The notes beneath the pieces are model-generated. The model was given only the letters and a program-made list of their open reading frames with translations. It was not told the DNA's origin and made no database searches. The translations under genes and the position numbers were made by a program. 64,000 nt of DNA from Sepiola atlantica. Its lineage: Eukaryota; Mollusca; Cephalopoda; Sepiida; Sepiolidae. Numbering within the stretch: the first letter of the stretch is position 1; every line of letters begins with the position of its first letter. Location: positions 80,494,040 through 80,558,039 of the forward strand of contig OY744525.1 in the NCBI GenBank assembly GCA_963556195.1. The letters run 5' to 3'. This document shows positions 62,961-64,000 of the stretch, piece by piece.

Positions 62961-64000
62961 CCGAAAGATGAGGTAAAATCAATGGTATGAACCAAGTTTA
63001 ATTAATTATGGCACGGTTTTTGACAAGTATTTGTTGGTATAGGATTTGAAGGCAATTATGTTATAATATGCAGGAAAGCAGTCCTGCGGTAATGTGTTCC
63101 ACAAACAGGAAGCCCTTGGCAAAAACTTTATCCATGGAAATTCCATCTGATACTATGCACATGGAAGGTAAAGACTTTTTCCATTATGGTAGCAAAGTCT
63201 TCTCTCGATTAACATTTATCAGAGGAGTGTCGTCAAATTCCAAATATAATTTTAGCATTAGAAAAGTAAAATCGGTATTTTTCTACATTTTTTTTGACAA
63301 ATATGCAAAGTGGAAAAAATATGCTTTAAAAAAAATTATCTTTAATTTTTTTTTTTTTTTTTTTTTTTTAAAAACAAAATTTTTTTTGCAGAGAATTATT
63401 TTAAATTGAAAAAGGAAAATTATTTCATCATCACCTTCACTCTCAGGTCCGTCATGTGCAACCTTGCTCAGGCCGCCATGGTTTGGTATGTGGTGCAGGT
63501 CAGGAAAGAATGGGTGAATGCCGTTGCAACAGCACAACATTTTATCTGTTAGCCAAAATGTCTGCCGTCAACCGGTTAAAATGTACTTTGATTTTTATAG
63601 TAAACTAGACGACCTGTGACCAATTGGGTCAACATTGGTACAGTGTATATGAGTGTATACATTATATAGTTAGAAATTTATATATATTATATATATATAT
63701 TGTCCTTTTCTTTATTTCTGTCATTTATTTGTCATCATGCTGCCGCTACCATTCCCTCTATTACCCTCTTCTCATCTAATTCCCCTTCCTCCCATCAAGT
63801 AAAACATTCAATGTGCAAGCAATCAACATTATCAGAGTTTTAGTTAACTCTACATCAGCATGGCTAAACAACGTTTCGACAAGAACCATACAAACTGCCA
63901 GAGGCTACCACCCAACATTATTCTGCCCTCCATCCTCCTAGTCCTCGGAAAGAAGTGAAGCAGCTCAAGAGACATGATTTTTTTTCCCCCATTAAGGGTG

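Larger units (their letters stand above)
61431..64000. other. Right-end stretch without recognised genes
   Basis: Contains an A-run at 62110-62133, G-runs near 62394-62406, a reverse LINE tail at about 62895-62960, the short repeat copy at 62590-62750, a T-run near 63350, and a Helitron-like CTAG end at 63605-63608 followed by GACGACCTGTGACCAATTGG. Open frames have no recognised domains. Confidence 0.4.

Noticed and set aside
63283..63540. 85-codon minus-strand frame starting MLCCCNGIHPFFPD.
   Set aside because: It reads into a poly-T/A run after about 45 codons and no domain is recognisable.
1..64000. CRISPR arrays, operons, prophage or bacterial defence systems.
   Set aside because: Repeat types, non-LTR retrotransposons and microsatellites are eukaryotic. 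The only regular array (413 bp) has no spacer structure.

Overview
The window is repeat-rich eukaryotic DNA, most likely from a metazoan and probably a mollusc of the cephalopod (octopus-like) kind. I infer this from the repeat load: a Helitron, mariner and Tc1 transposons, a Penelope-like element, RTE-, jockey/CR1- and L1-like LINE fragments, an snRNA-derived SINE, tRNA-like SINE heads, and many long (TA)n and (GA)n tracts. There is no sign of prokaryotic organisation. I found no intact cellular protein-coding gene and no conventional rRNA or tRNA gene. Every recognisable protein fragment belongs to a mobile element, and all of them are broken.

Layout. 1-3807: 3' portion of an autonomous Helitron (Rep plus helicase) with two in-frame TGA codons and a clear 3' terminus. 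It is followed at once by an internally deleted mariner (3822-4329). 4.3-9.8 kb: LINE 3' ends, a ~600-bp dispersed repeat, a ~400-bp fold-back element and a 70-bp minisatellite. 11-14.4 kb: microsatellites, a CRE-bearing duplication and a second copy of the dispersed repeat. 15.24-17.33 kb: a Penelope-like element with a GIY-YIG domain between ~245-bp inverted pseudo-LTRs. 18.4-22.5 kb: L1-like and other LINE fragments. 22.96-25.41 kb: six units of a 413-bp satellite built from two tRNA-like heads in inverted orientation. 26.7-29.7 kb: two LINE remnants on opposite strands. 30.8-36.3 kb: L1-like 3' UTR pieces mixed with copies of a SINE whose head matches U2 snRNA, including a tandem pair at 33.15-33.93 kb. 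A 387-bp MITE lies at 34.81-35.20 kb. 38.54-39.09 kb: a second fold-back copy with a solo LTR nested in it. 39.1-40.7 kb: L1-like and mariner-like remnants. 41.2-42.5 kb: an LTR-like segment and a CpG-richer stretch. 42.7-44.1 kb: a polypurine tract. 45-57.5 kb: more SINE, LINE and Helitron-like pieces, a Tc1-like element (55700-56878) and a ~550-bp repeat present twice. 58.1-61.4 kb: jockey-type LINE pieces, including an endonuclease domain, and a 166-bp palindrome.

No pathway or operon can be described. The relationships here are between elements: autonomous elements, their non-autonomous derivatives and nested insertions that give relative ages. The most noteworthy items are the U2-headed SINE dimer, the head-to-head tRNA-like 413-bp satellite, the solo LTR with target duplication inside a fold-back element, the nearly intact Helitron, and hammerhead-like cores in and near Penelope-type sequence. 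Family assignments come from reading protein motifs and comparing copies by eye; no database search was run.
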